Below are positions 44,979 through 53,934 of a stretch of 64,000 nucleotides of DNA, piece after piece. A program made the translations under genes and the position numbers. This stretch comes from Hyphomicrobiales bacterium. GTDB lineage: Bacteria; Pseudomonadota; Alphaproteobacteria; Rhizobiales; Rhizobiaceae. The stretch is from contig UEGQ01000015.1 of assembly GCA_900466005.1 (NCBI GenBank), forward strand, positions 109,735-173,734. The letters are read 5' to 3'. The notes beneath the pieces were generated by a model. That model saw only the letters and a program-made list of their open reading frames with translations. It ran no database searches and had not been told where the DNA came from. Numbering within the stretch: position 1 is the first letter of the stretch; every line of letters starts with the position of its first letter.

Positions 44979-45869
44979 TCAGGGGAGTATGAAGTCGGTC
45001 TTGCGATAGCCCTGCAGGTAGAGAAGGGCGGTGAGATCGCAGTGATCGAGGCGGATCTTCGCCTGGGCCGCCACCGCGGGCTTTGCGTGCAGCGCGACGC
45101 CGCTGCCGGCGAGACCGAGCATGGCGAGGTCGTTGGCGCCGTCGCCGACGGCAATCGCGTCGTGCGGGGTGATCCCCAGCCGCTCGCAGATCTCCACCAG
45201 CGCGTCGACCTTGGCCTGCTTGCCGAGGATCGGCTCGGCCACTTCGCCGGTCAGGTAACCGTCCTTCTCGAGCAGGATGTTGGCGCGGTTCTCGTGAAAG
45301 CCGAGGCGATCGGCTATGCGGTTGGTGAAAACCGTGAAGCCGCCGGAGACGAGCGCCGTGTGAAAGCCGCGCGCCTTCATGGTGGCAATCAGTTCCAGTC
45401 CGCCGGCCGTCAGCGTGATGCGCTTCTCGATCACCTCGTCGACAACGGAGATCGGCAGGCCTTTCAGGAGCGCCACGCGCTCGCGCAGCGCGGGTTCGAA
45501 GGCGATCTCGCCGTTCATGGCACGTGCGGTGATCTGCGCGACCTTGTCCTTCAATCCGACTTCAGCGGCGAGCTCGTCGATGCATTCTTGGCCGATCATC
45601 GTCGAATCCATGTCGGCGATCAGGAACTTCTTGCGCCGGTCATCGGCGTCCTGGATCGCGAGATCGACTGGGGTCGTGTCGAGAATCGCCCGGATGTCGA
45701 CATTTGCCTCGACCGGATCGCTGCCGTCCTTCAGCACGATGTCGCAGGCGATGCCGTCGGCAAGCCAGTAGAGGCCGGAGGCGCCGACCGCTTCCGCAGC
45801 CTTTTCGGCGAGCGCCGAGGTGACGGCGGGATTTGACGGATTGGCAAGAAGCGTGGCAACGAAGGCCAT
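44979..45869 (-). CDS. serB: Phosphoserine phosphatase
   Basis: SerB removes phosphate from phosphoserine in the last step of serine synthesis. The 296-residue protein starts MAFVATLLANPSNPAVTSAL at 45869 and has an N-terminal ACT-like region (about 1-80). The HAD domain has DMDSTMIGQECIDELA (nucleophile and acid Asp), the TALVSGGFTVFT Ser motif, the conserved Lys region (LGKQAKVDALVEICERL) and VGDGANDLAMLGLAGSGVA. Its start codon overlaps the divergent miaA start by 2 nt, so there is no intergenic promoter space. The GNAT gene follows 14 nt downstream. Confidence 0.96.
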   Translation of the reverse strand: MAFVATLLANPSNPAVTSALAEKAAEAVGASGLYWLADGIACDIVLKDGSDPVEANVDIRAILDTTPVDLAIQDADDRRKKFLIADMDSTMIGQECIDELAAEVGLKDKVAQITARAMNGEIAFEPALRERVALLKGLPISVVDEVIEKRITLTAGGLELIATMKARGFHTALVSGGFTVFTNRIADRLGFHENRANILLEKDGYLTGEVAEPILGKQAKVDALVEICERLGITPHDAIAVGDGANDLAMLGLAGSGVALHAKPAVAAQAKIRLDHCDLTALLYLQGYRKTDFILP

Positions 45870-46761
45870 GATGAGGAACCCTGTGGACGATATCGACGCG
45901 ATCCTGATAACCGGACCGACCGCCAGCGGCAAGTCCGCGCTGGCGCTTGAGCTGGCGAGACGCCACGGCGGCGCCGTCGTCAATGCCGACAGCATGCAGG
46001 TCTACGATACGCTGCGGCTTCTGACGGCGCGACCTTCCGAAGACGAGATGGAGGGCATCCCCCATCATCTCTATGGCCACGTGCCGGCAGGCGCGACCTA
46101 CTCGACCGGCGACTGGCTGAGGGAGGTGGGCGAGCTTCTCGCGCGCCTGAAGGTCGAGGGGACGCTTCCGGTGATCGTCGGCGGCACCGGCCTCTATTTC
46201 AAGGCGCTGACCGGCGGGCTTTCCGATATGCCGGCGATTCCGGCCGATGTCCGGGAGGATCTGCGGCGACGTCTCGCCGAGGAGGGGATTGTCGCCCTCT
46301 ATACGCTGCTCGAACGTGCCGATCCGGGAATGGCGGCGAAGCTCAATCCGCAGGACGGGCAGAGGATTCTCCGGGCGCTCGAGGTGGTGACGGTGACCGG
46401 CCGGTCGATCTCCGAGTTCCAGGGCAAGGCCGGGCCGATGATCGTCAACCCCGGGAGAGCGCGGAAGCTCGTCGTGCTGCCGGAGCGGGATATTCTTTAC
46501 TCGCGCATCGACCGGCGCTTTTCGACGATGCTCGAGAGCGGCGCAGTCGAGGAGGTAGAGGCGCTGCTGGCACTCGACCTGTCGCCGGAAATGCCGGTGA
46601 TGAAGGCGATCGGCGTGTCACAGATTGCGGCCATGCTGAAAGGCGAGATGAGCCGCGAGGAGGTCATCGAAAAGGCATCTGCCGCCACTCGGCAATACGC
46701 GAAGCGTCAGATGACCTGGTTCCGAAACCAGATGGACGAGAGTTGGGAGAGGATCGGCTGA
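45868..46761 (+). CDS. miaA: tRNA dimethylallyltransferase
   Basis: MiaA prenylates A37 of tRNAs that read UNN codons. The 297-residue protein begins MMRNPVDDIDAILITGPTAS and has the P-loop GPTASGKSALALELA. It also has VVNADSMQVYDTLRLLTARP (DSMQVY signature), PVIVGGTGLYFKALTGG, QDGQRILRALEVVTVTG and a C-terminal ATRQYAKRQMTWFRNQ. The exact start is unsure: ATG 45868, ATG 45871, or a GTG about 12 nt later with a GAGGAA site. The first choice overlaps the serB start codon on the other strand. Confidence 0.95.
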   Translation: MMRNPVDDIDAILITGPTASGKSALALELARRHGGAVVNADSMQVYDTLRLLTARPSEDEMEGIPHHLYGHVPAGATYSTGDWLREVGELLARLKVEGTLPVIVGGTGLYFKALTGGLSDMPAIPADVREDLRRRLAEEGIVALYTLLERADPGMAAKLNPQDGQRILRALEVVTVTGRSISEFQGKAGPMIVNPGRARKLVVLPERDILYSRIDRRFSTMLESGAVEEVEALLALDLSPEMPVMKAIGVSQIAAMLKGEMSREEVIEKASAATRQYAKRQMTWFRNQMDESWERIG

Positions 46762-46786
46762 GACGCTGCCTTTGTCTTCGGCCGCC

Positions 46787-48838
46787 TCAGTCCTTCCGGT
46801 AGAGGCTGGAGAGAGGCTTCTTCAGAATGCTCTCGCGAAGCGACAGGCCGGGCTCCCGGCGCAAGCTCGAAGCCGGCTGCGGCGGTTCGATCGTCCTGTC
46901 GGAGGGCTGAAGGCGGGATTGGTACTCGTGGCGGGGCGCCGGCTCGTAGACGTCGGTCTGGCGCCGCAGCGGCTGCAACTCTCCGCCCGCGCCGCTCCCC
47001 ATGGGCAGCATGTCCGGACGGTAGGGCTCGATGGAGGGCGTGTCCTGCAGCATGGAGGGAGTGGAGGCAGGGAAGGGATCGCCACGGTGGACGTCTGCGG
47101 GCATCGGCAGGTCGTCGACGAACGACGCTGGCTGTTCGGCCGCCTCGTAGCTGCGCTGGAAGGCGGAGATGTCCGGTCCGGACACGGCGCGCATGCGGCT
47201 GACGACGTTGCGCAGGTCGACCGTGTCCGGGGTCTCGTCGGAGCCCTTGACCGTAACCCCGTTCGCCTTCGGCAGGTGGTTCTGCTCGACGCGGGTGAAG
47301 CGCATGCGCATGGGCACCGCAATCGCCTCGCCGAAGGCGATCGCTTCGCCGTTGCCGATCGAGGAGATGAAGCTGGTCGTGGAGATCGAGGAATCGGGAA
47401 TGGCCGAACGGATGATCTCCTGGTCGCGGTCGTTGGAAAGCCGCATCGCAAACAGCGTCGAGCATTGCGACAGAATGGTCTGGTCGAGCTCACCCGGACG
47501 CTGGGTGATGATGCCGAGCGAGCAGCCGTATTTGCGGCCTTCCTTGGCAATGCGGGCGATCGCCTGGCGCGTGGGGAAGAAGCCGAGATTGGGATCGGAC
47601 GGCACGTAGCGGTGCGCTTCCTCGCAGACGACGAGCATGTGAACGGCGCCGTTCGACCAGAGCGCCAGCTCGAAGGCCATGCGGCAGAGCACCGATGCGA
47701 CGGAGTTCACCACCTCGGAGGGAATGCCGGCGAGCTGGAAGGTCGAGATCGGCCGGTCGTCGCCGGGGATGCGGAAGATATGTCCTATGGTCTCCAGGAT
47801 CGTGTCGTTGATCGTGTTGTTGGAGAACATGAAGTGGTAGCGGGGATCGTTGATCGCCGACATGATCCGCATCTTCAGCGACCGCAGGAAGGGCTTCTCG
47901 CCCCGGCCTTCGAGCCGTCCGATGCGTTCGTCGATCAGCGCCAGAAGGTCGGCGATGCGATAGGGCACGGGCGTGTCGGCGGTGACCGAGCTCTTCTCGT
48001 TGGCGCGGCGCATCAGCCCGGCATCGCTGCCGCGGAAGGCGCGCTTGGCCTCGGGCATCAGGTCGCGGAGAATGTCGAGCTCATCGGGCACCGGCGGGCG
48101 CCCGCGGAAGATGACCTCGGCAAACTCCTCGAGCTTCATCAGCCAGAAGGGAAGATCGAGTGTCTCCGTGTCGATGACGACGGCGTGCTCGGGAAATGCG
48201 GCGGCGAATTCGTTGTGCGGATCGAGGATCAGCACGCGCAGCTTCGGGTCCGCCTTGATCGCCTGGCGCAGAAGCAGCGAGACGGCGGTCGACTTGCCGA
48301 CGCCGGTGGAGCCGACCACCGCAAAGTGCTTCGACAGCATCGAGGGGACGTGGATCGTCGCGTCGATGCTCTCGTCCTGCGTGAGCTTGCCGATCACGCA
48401 GACATCGTTCTTGCCGTTGTCGTAGATGCGCGAGAGATCGGCGGTGCGGATGCGGTGGGCGATCGCCCCGAGATAGGGATAGCGCGAGATGCCGGTCGAG
48501 AATTCCTCGCGGCCGTTCACGCCGACATGCACCTCGCCGAGAAGCTCGACCTCGATCAGGAAGGTGTTGTCCTGGTTCTCGCCCCAGGCCTTGGTGTCCG
48601 TCTGCATGGAGTAGACGAGAGCAACGACGCGATTGGTGCCGACGGAAATCGAGATCAGGCGGCCGACCGACCAGAGTTCACTGAGCTCGGTGCCGCCGGC
48701 TTCGGCGACGGCGGCTACGGTGGCACGCGACCCGTTGCATGCGACAACGCGCCCCAGCATGCGATTGCCGGGCCGCATCTGGTCGCGGCGATCCTGTTCG
48801 CCGGCCGTGCCCGACGTGTGGAGGTCGTTGTTACGCAA
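46787..48838 (-). CDS. HerA-like/DUF87 ATPase
   Basis: The protein of about 683 residues has an N-terminal beta-barrel (HAS-like) region (MLGRVVACNGSRATVAAVAE). The HerA/FtsK-type ATPase core follows, with Walker A HFAVVGSTGVGKSTAVSLLL, VLILDPHNEFAAAFPEHAVV, Walker B HMLVVCEEAHRYVPSDP and IITQRPGELDQTILSQCSTL. The C-terminal 130 residues are Pro/Arg-rich and disordered-looking. HerA works with the nuclease NurA in archaea. No nurA-like gene is adjacent here, so the role is unknown. A TTG at 48838 is preferred as start because CAGGGAG lies 7 nt upstream; other options are the in-frame codon at 48871 and an ATG at 48778. Confidence 0.85.
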   Translation of the reverse strand: MRNNDLHTSGTAGEQDRRDQMRPGNRMLGRVVACNGSRATVAAVAEAGGTELSELWSVGRLISISVGTNRVVALVYSMQTDTKAWGENQDNTFLIEVELLGEVHVGVNGREEFSTGISRYPYLGAIAHRIRTADLSRIYDNGKNDVCVIGKLTQDESIDATIHVPSMLSKHFAVVGSTGVGKSTAVSLLLRQAIKADPKLRVLILDPHNEFAAAFPEHAVVIDTETLDLPFWLMKLEEFAEVIFRGRPPVPDELDILRDLMPEAKRAFRGSDAGLMRRANEKSSVTADTPVPYRIADLLALIDERIGRLEGRGEKPFLRSLKMRIMSAINDPRYHFMFSNNTINDTILETIGHIFRIPGDDRPISTFQLAGIPSEVVNSVASVLCRMAFELALWSNGAVHMLVVCEEAHRYVPSDPNLGFFPTRQAIARIAKEGRKYGCSLGIITQRPGELDQTILSQCSTLFAMRLSNDRDQEIIRSAIPDSSISTTSFISSIGNGEAIAFGEAIAVPMRMRFTRVEQNHLPKANGVTVKGSDETPDTVDLRNVVSRMRAVSGPDISAFQRSYEAAEQPASFVDDLPMPADVHRGDPFPASTPSMLQDTPSIEPYRPDMLPMGSGAGGELQPLRRQTDVYEPAPRHEYQSRLQPSDRTIEPPQPASSLRREPGLSLRESILKKPLSSLYRKD

Positions 48839-48960
48839 TAATAAACTCCCTGCTATGACAGCTTGTAGCAAGAGAGGTTTAATAAGCCGTGTAAGGGCTT
48901 CGTGGCTGCGAGGCGTGCCGTGCCTGCGAGCACAACGGCGCTTTTTGCGGCAGATGCGCG

Positions 48961-48989
48961 TTGACGGGGTCTGAATTTCTGTCTATCAC
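48961..48989 (+). promoter_or_regulatory. ilv operon promoter
   Basis: TTGACG (48961-48966) and TATCAC (48984-48989) are separated by exactly 17 nt. Expected initiation is 6-8 nt after the -10, at about 48995-48998, which is at or just before the leader-peptide ATG. Confidence 0.65.
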
Positions 48990-48997
48990 TTCCGACC

Positions 48998-49054
48998 ATG
49001 ACTATTTCGGCAGTTCTTATCGTGGTGGGAAAGCGCATGGGCAGGATGGTGTAA
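48998..49054 (+). CDS. ilvL: ilv leader peptide (attenuator control peptide)
   Basis: An 18-codon frame reads MTISAVLIVVGKRMGRMV. Residues 3-10 hold I, V, L, I, V and V, the branched-chain residues whose supply the operon controls, as in classical ilv attenuators. There is no ribosome site before the ATG, and the promoter predicts a start within about 3 nt of it, so translation may be leaderless, as reported for trpL of Sinorhizobium meliloti. Codons 12-18 overlap the first arm of a strong hairpin (49033-49080), and a terminator follows at 49089-49112. Ribosome stalling at the V/L/I codons would change RNA folding and allow read-through into ilvI. Confidence 0.85.
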   Translation: MTISAVLIVVGKRMGRMV

Positions 49055-49080
49055 CCATCCGGCGACAGCCACCCATGCGC
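49033..49080 (+). promoter_or_regulatory. Attenuator pause hairpin in the ilv leader
   Basis: GCGCATGGG (49033-49041) pairs with CCCATGCGC (49072-49080), and inside it GGATGG (49044-49049) pairs with CCATCC (49055-49060). This is the expected 1:2 structure. The antiterminator pairing with the terminator's left arm is short by eye (AGCC/GGCT) and needs folding. Confidence 0.7.
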
Positions 49081-49088
49081 TAGATGAC

Positions 49089-49112
49089 AGGCTCCTCAAG
49101 GGGCCTTTTTTT
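49089..49112 (+). terminator. Attenuator terminator before ilvI
   Basis: AGGCTCC (49089-49095) and GGGGCCT (49100-49106) form a 7-bp stem with one G-T pair and a TCAA loop, followed by seven T (49106-49112). It is a clear intrinsic terminator 58 nt before the ilvI ATG. Confidence 0.85.
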
Positions 49113-49170
49113 ATGGCCAGAACCGGGTGAAAGCCCTGACAAGAAATCCAGAAGGCAAACGGAAACAGGC

Positions 49171-50949
49171 ATGACGGGTACAGACAATCAGATGACCGGC
49201 GCGGAGATCGTCATCAGGGCGCTGAAGGACAACGGAGTTGAGCACATCTTCGGCTATCCGGGCGGCGCCGTGCTTCCGATCTATGACGAGATCTTCCAGC
49301 AGGACGAGATCCAGCACATCCTCGTGCGCCACGAGCAGGGGGCCGGCCACGCGGCCGAAGGCTATGCCCGCTCGACCGGCAAGGTCGGCGTCATGCTCGT
49401 GACGTCCGGCCCCGGCGCCACCAACGCGGTCACGCCGCTGCAGGACGCGCTGATGGATTCGATTCCGATCGTCTGCATTTCGGGACAGGTTCCGACGCCG
49501 CTCATCGGCTCCGACGCATTCCAGGAATGCGACACCGTCGGGATCACCCGGCCCTGCACCAAGCACAACTGGCTGGTCAAGGACGTCAACGATCTCGCCC
49601 GCATCATCCATGAGGCCTTCCGCATCGCAAGAACCGGTCGTCCGGGTCCGGTCGTCGTCGATATTCCGAAGGATGTCCAGTTCGCGACCGGCACCTACAC
49701 GCCGCCGGAAGCCCACCGGATCCAGAAGAGCTATCAGCCGAAGGTCCAGGGTGACGCCCGTGCGATCCAGGCTGCCGTCGAACTGATGGCGAACGCCCGT
49801 CGCCCGATCATCTACAGCGGCGGCGGCGTCATCAATTCCGGTCCGGAAGCCTCCAAGCTGCTGCGCGAACTGGTCTCGCTCACCGATTTTCCGATCACCT
49901 CCACGCTGATGGGGCTCGGCGCCTATCCGGCCTCGGGCAAGAACTGGCTCGGCATGCTCGGCATGCACGGCTCCTACGAGGCCAACATGGCCATGCACGA
50001 CTGTGACGTCATGGTCTGTATCGGTGCCCGTTTCGACGACCGCATCACCGGCCGCCTCAACGCCTTCTCGCCGAATTCCAAGAAAATCCACATCGACATC
50101 GATCCGTCCAACATCAACAAGAACGTCCGGGTCGACGTTCCGATCGCCGGCGATGTCGGGCACGTCCTCGAAGACATGGTCCGCCTGTGGCGGGCGTTGC
50201 CGAAGAAGCCGGACGCCGGCCAGACGGCGGAATGGCGCGACAGCATCGCCCGCTGGCGGGCACGCAACAGCTTCGCCTACACGCCGTCGAGCGACGTGAT
50301 CATGCCGCAATACGCGGTCGAGCGGCTCGCGGCGCTCACCAAGGACCGCGACACCTACATCACCACCGAAGTCGGCCAGCACCAGATGTGGGCGGCACAG
50401 TTCTTCGGCTTCGAGGAGCCGAACCGCTGGATGACCTCGGGCGGCCTCGGCACCATGGGGTATGGCTTCCCGGCGGCGATCGGCGTGCAGATCGCCCATC
50501 CCGAGAGCCTCGTCATCGACATCGCCGGCGACGCCTCGATCCAGATGTGCATCCAGGAAATGTCGTGCGCCGTTCAGTACGAGGCGCCGGTCAAGATCTT
50601 CATTCTCAACAACCAGTACATGGGCATGGTCCGCCAGTGGCAGCAGCTCCTGCACGGCAACCGCCTGTCGCATTCCTATACCGAGGCGATGCCGGACTTC
50701 GTAAAGCTCGCCGAGGCTTACGGAGCCGTCGGCCTGCGCTGCGAGAAGCCGGGCGATCTGGACGCCGCCATCCTGGAGATGATCAACGTCAAGAAGCCGG
50801 TGATCTTCGACTGCCGCGTCGCCAATCTCGCCAACTGCTTCCCGATGATCCCGTCCGGCAAGGCACACAACGAGATGCTGCTGCCCGACGAGGCCACCGA
50901 CGAGGCGGTCGCCAACGCCATCGACGCCAAGGGCCGCCAGCTCGTTTGA
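49171..50949 (+). CDS. ilvI: Acetolactate synthase large subunit
   Basis: The enzyme joins two pyruvates, or pyruvate with 2-oxobutyrate, in the first common step of Val, Leu and Ile synthesis, using TPP, FAD and Mg. The 592-residue protein starts MTGTDNQMTGAEIVIRALKD, where GGAAACAGG precedes the ATG. The catalytic Glu lies in VRHEQGAGHAAEGYARS, the FAD-binding middle has CIGARFDDRITGRL, and the TPP motif reads DIAGDASIQMCIQEM followed by ILNNQYMGMVRQWQ. It is expressed through the attenuator upstream. The regulatory subunit gene follows 16 nt after the stop. Confidence 0.97.
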   Translation: MTGTDNQMTGAEIVIRALKDNGVEHIFGYPGGAVLPIYDEIFQQDEIQHILVRHEQGAGHAAEGYARSTGKVGVMLVTSGPGATNAVTPLQDALMDSIPIVCISGQVPTPLIGSDAFQECDTVGITRPCTKHNWLVKDVNDLARIIHEAFRIARTGRPGPVVVDIPKDVQFATGTYTPPEAHRIQKSYQPKVQGDARAIQAAVELMANARRPIIYSGGGVINSGPEASKLLRELVSLTDFPITSTLMGLGAYPASGKNWLGMLGMHGSYEANMAMHDCDVMVCIGARFDDRITGRLNAFSPNSKKIHIDIDPSNINKNVRVDVPIAGDVGHVLEDMVRLWRALPKKPDAGQTAEWRDSIARWRARNSFAYTPSSDVIMPQYAVERLAALTKDRDTYITTEVGQHQMWAAQFFGFEEPNRWMTSGGLGTMGYGFPAAIGVQIAHPESLVIDIAGDASIQMCIQEMSCAVQYEAPVKIFILNNQYMGMVRQWQQLLHGNRLSHSYTEAMPDFVKLAEAYGAVGLRCEKPGDLDAAILEMINVKKPVIFDCRVANLANCFPMIPSGKAHNEMLLPDEATDEAVANAIDAKGRQLV

Positions 50950-50965
50950 TTTCAAGGGGTTTACA

Positions 50966-51538
50966 ATGAACGCACACCTTCAGCCCACGGGCTCCGCCTA
51001 CTTCATCGCCCCGGAAACCGCGAGCGTCGAAAGCCACACGCTTTCGGTTCTCGTCGACAACGAGCCGGGTGTCCTTGCCCGCGTCATCGGCCTCTTCTCC
51101 GGCCGCGGCTACAACATCGAAAGCCTTACCGTCTCGGAAACCGAGCACGAGGCACACCTGTCGCGGATCACCATCGTCACCCGCGGGACGCCGAGCGTGC
51201 TCGAGCAGATCAAGACGCAGCTCGAGCGCATCGTTCCGGTCCATCGGGTGGTCGACCTCACGGTGCGCGCGCGGGAGCTCGGTCAGGAACGGCCGATCGA
51301 ACGCGAGGTGGCTCTCGTGAAGGTCACGGGTTCCGGCGAGATGCGCGCCGAGACCCTGCGTCTTGCCGACGCCTTCCAGGCGAAGGTGGTGGATGCGACC
51401 GTCGACCACTTCATTTTCGAAATCACCGGCAAGTCTTCCAAGATCGACCAGTTCGTGGCGATCATGAAGCCGCTCGGCCTGAACGAGATCTGCCGCACCG
51501 GGATTGCCGCGATGAACCGCGGTTCGCAGGGGATGTGA
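50966..51538 (+). CDS. ilvH: Acetolactate synthase small (regulatory) subunit
   Basis: IlvH activates the catalytic subunit and confers valine feedback inhibition. The 190-residue protein has the ACT domain at about residues 25-95 (HTLSVLVDNEPGVLARVIGLFSGRGYNIESLTV) and a C-terminal regulatory domain (LVKVTGSGEMRAETLRLADAFQAKVVDATVDHF). Length is slightly above the E. coli protein (163) because of an N-terminal extension of about 25 residues (MNAHLQPTGSAYFIAPETAS), which is common in rhizobia. It follows ilvI by 16 nt and is ended by a strong hairpin. Confidence 0.97.
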   Translation: MNAHLQPTGSAYFIAPETASVESHTLSVLVDNEPGVLARVIGLFSGRGYNIESLTVSETEHEAHLSRITIVTRGTPSVLEQIKTQLERIVPVHRVVDLTVRARELGQERPIEREVALVKVTGSGEMRAETLRLADAFQAKVVDATVDHFIFEITGKSSKIDQFVAIMKPLGLNEICRTGIAAMNRGSQGM

Positions 51539-51565
51539 CTGTACGCAAGCTCCGGTGAGGACTGG

Positions 51566-51590
51566 ACGGGCGGCCTTGTGCCGCCCGTTT
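51566..51590 (+). terminator. Intrinsic terminator of the ilvIH operon
   Basis: ACGGGCGGC (51566-51574) pairs perfectly with GCCGCCCGT (51580-51588) across a 5-nt loop and is followed by T residues (TTGCATTT). Confidence 0.85.
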
Positions 51591-51676
51591 GCATTTGGAG
51601 ACCGCCCAAGCGTTCGAGGTATTTTTCGGCGGGACGCGCTATCGTCTGCGCCGGCCCGCGAGGCGGGGCAATTGTG

Positions 51677-53020
51677 CTATTCGATTTCCAGTTTTCCAAG
51701 GAGATCGAGCACTTCGCGGGAGGCGGTTTCGACTGCCGATATCCGCTCGAGAGCGCCCCTGATGTCGCCGTTGTTGTAGCATTCGACCGCTTGGATTCCT
51801 TGCTGGTGCACCTTGCAGTGCGGTGCTTCGAGTGCGGCGAAGGCGGGATGACGCCTGAACCTCGCATCGTCCACCTGATCGTACCACTTGCCCAGACGGC
51901 AATTGTGATGATCGGCGAGTTCGTTTGTCCGCAGGCCTTCCCGTCCGATGATCATGTTGGCCAGCCGCCGTTTCCAGATGACGTGGTCGGACTGTGCGAG
52001 CTTCACAAGCCTGTTCGGCACTTGCGTCTCTGCGACGATGCCGATGAGCGCGTTCACTGCGCCCTGGCCCTTGTCCATGGTCGCAAGGACGGCCTCCAGC
52101 GCCGTGCTCGATTTGCCGGCATGGCCGGCTATGCGCGCCACCCCGCCGGCGACACTTTCGGCGGCTTCCTTCTGCTGTTCGAGTGCGACGGCAATGTCCT
52201 TGCTGTTGCGAACGACGGCGGAGATGCTGCCCTCGATCGCATCCATAGCCGTCGCGAGCTGCCCTACCGCCGCCGCGCCTGCGCCGACGGAGGCGGTGTT
52301 CGCCTGCATGGCCTGCATCATGCTCTGCATGCCGTTGGCCAGAAGCGAGACGATCTCGCTGATCTCCCGCGTCGCGGTCGAGGTGCGGTCCGAGAGCGAT
52401 TTCACCTCGCTCGCGACGACGGCAAATCCCTTGCCGGCGTCCCCGGCGCGGGCCGCCTCGACGGCGGCGTTGATGGCAAGCAGGTTTGTCTGTGCGGCGA
52501 TTTTCTTGATGGTGTCGGCAATGGTGGCGATATTGCCGGTGAGGGCGTGGACGGCGGCGAGACGCTCCCCGGTTTCCGAGACGGAGGCGGAAATCTTGCC
52601 GATTTCCCGTTCCACCGTCGAAAGCGCCGTGGCGCCCCCGGCGACACTCTCGTTCGCCTGAAGAGCGCTGGTCGAGATTTCCTCGCCGCTGCGGCCGATC
52701 TCGGCGACGGTCGCTGCCATCTGTTCCGCAGCTGCGGCAATCGACTGGGAGTATTCGTCTACCCGGCGAAGGCCATACAGCAGGTTGGCCCCTTGGACGA
52801 CGGTCTCGTTCACCGCGACGGAGGTGTCGACTACGCTTGCGAGAACCGTAGACGCCTGACGTGCGAGCTTCGACAGAAGTTCGTTGAGGGCGATCGCGAC
52901 GTCGTCGTTGCCCTCGACCACGGTATTGTAGTCCCCGGCGGTTGCCTTTCGCAGGGCAGTGAGCATGTCCACCCGATGATCGTCGGAGGAAGGAGTCTCT
53001 TGAAGTAGCGGCAGTCCCAT
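51677..53020 (-). CDS. Cytosolic methyl-accepting chemotaxis protein with C-terminal CZB domain
   Basis: The 447-residue protein has no membrane helix, so it is a soluble chemoreceptor. An N-terminal helical bundle (1-90) leads to the MCP signalling domain, with the hairpin tip [21 protein letters not shown] and [16 protein letters not shown]. The last 110 residues form a chemoreceptor zinc-binding (CZB) domain: [40 protein letters not shown], with the His/Cys zinc ligands in the usual order. Such receptors can sense zinc or oxidants inside the cell. No che gene is adjacent. It is convergent with ilvH and preceded by an AT-rich region. Confidence 0.9.
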   Translation of the reverse strand: MGLPLLQETPSSDDHRVDMLTALRKATAGDYNTVVEGNDDVAIALNELLSKLARQASTVLASVVDTSVAVNETVVQGANLLYGLRRVDEYSQSIAAAAEQMAATVAEIGRSGEEISTSALQANESVAGGATALSTVEREIGKISASVSETGERLAAVHALTGNIATIADTIKKIAAQTNLLAINAAVEAARAGDAGKGFAVVASEVKSLSDRTSTATREISEIVSLLANGMQSMMQAMQANTASVGAGAAAVGQLATAMDAIEGSISAVVRNSKDIAVALEQQKEAAESVAGGVARIAGHAGKSSTALEAVLATMDKGQGAVNALIGIVAETQVPNRLVKLAQSDHVIWKRRLANMIIGREGLRTNELADHHNCRLGKWYDQVDDARFRRHPAFAALEAPHCKVHQQGIQAVECYNNGDIRGALERISAVETASREVLDLLGKLEIE

Positions 53021-53285
53021 TTCGGCTTTCCAAAGATCACGACGCGGCTCACGGTGTTGGCCGTGGTGATCAATGGATGTAGAATTTTATCGTTAATCAA
53101 ATTTAAAATTACGTCACAAAACTGGAACATTTCGCTCTTCAGTTTATGACAACTGCAAAATATACGTTGTTTCGGTGTTTATAAATTAGTTTTGTTTCGG
53201 TTTCGCCGAGTTGATACTTTGCAGAATGGACTATTTGTCACCGCTTGTTTTTTTGTACGTGCGAACTCTTCGCCGCCCCAGCATT
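53021..53285. other. AT-rich non-coding stretch between the chemoreceptor and ArsR genes
   Basis: About 265 nt with markedly more A and T than the flanks, including runs such as AATCAAATTTAAAATTA and TAAATTAGTTTTG. It must hold the promoter of the chemoreceptor gene and the end of the ArsR-type gene. No small ORF with a good ribosome site, hairpin terminator or repeat stands out. Confidence 0.4.
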
Positions 53286-53777
53286 TTAGAACATCGACAT
53301 CTGGGCGGGAGGTGATTTCTCGGTGCTTGCAGTCTCCTGTTCCGCGTCTCGCGACGCAGACGTCATGTTCGACGACGCCTTTGGAGCGCTCTTGGGCGAC
53401 GTCTTTTCCGGCTTCTCGTTCTCCGGTGGACCCGGTGTGGCGAGCTCCGGTTGCCCAAGGTCTTGCAGGAACCCGAGCAGGAGAATTTCCAACGTCTTGG
53501 CCGCGAGCCCATAGTGGACGAACTGGCCGCGCTTTTCCCGCGAGACGAGGCCGGCGCCTTCGAGGATCGCAAGGTGCTGCGATATCGACGGCTTCGCCAT
53601 GGTGAAGCGTGAGGCGATCTCGCCGGCGGTCAGGCTGGAGCCGGCGAGATGCTTCAGGATTGCCCGGCGCGGTGCTGCCGCCAACGCCTGAAAGATCTTC
53701 TGCTCCAGCTTTTCGTTTCTACCGGCCGCTGCCGTCTTCTTGCCACGCTTCTGCATGTCCCGTCGCCCTGTTTGCAT
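53286..53777 (-). CDS. ArsR-family winged-helix transcriptional regulator
   Basis: The protein of about 163 residues has a winged-helix domain: EQKIFQALAAAPRRAILKHLAGSS, TAGEIASRF, recognition helix MAKPSISQHLAILEGAGLV and wing SREKRGQFVHYGLA. The ArsR Cys metal site (ELCVCDL-type) is absent, so it is probably a non-metal member of the SdpR/autorepressor type. After the domain comes a low-complexity Pro/Ser/Lys/Ala tail of about 60 residues. Possible starts are ATG 53777 and ATG 53756; the second has a GGGAC site but loses only seven residues. It is not in an operon, and its targets are unknown. Confidence 0.8.
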   Translation of the reverse strand: MQTGRRDMQKRGKKTAAAGRNEKLEQKIFQALAAAPRRAILKHLAGSSLTAGEIASRFTMAKPSISQHLAILEGAGLVSREKRGQFVHYGLAAKTLEILLLGFLQDLGQPELATPGPPENEKPEKTSPKSAPKASSNMTSASRDAEQETASTEKSPPAQMSMF

Positions 53778-53934
53778 CGACGCAGATATTTCCGGAAATG
53801 CGGCGTCAGGCAATCCCCTCCGACGCTCCCAGACGGGTGGATGATGGTTAGTTAACAAGCTAATTCGGTAATTCGTGTCGAATGGGTTGTCCGACAGCGT
53901 CGTCACGGCAGAGCGTCGCGCTTTCGGGCTCCGC

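Noticed and set aside
53840..53880. Palindromic operator for the ArsR-type regulator in the AT-rich patch (TTAGTTAACAAGCTAA)
   Set aside because: The halves match only partly and no second copy was found, so it is not reported as a site.
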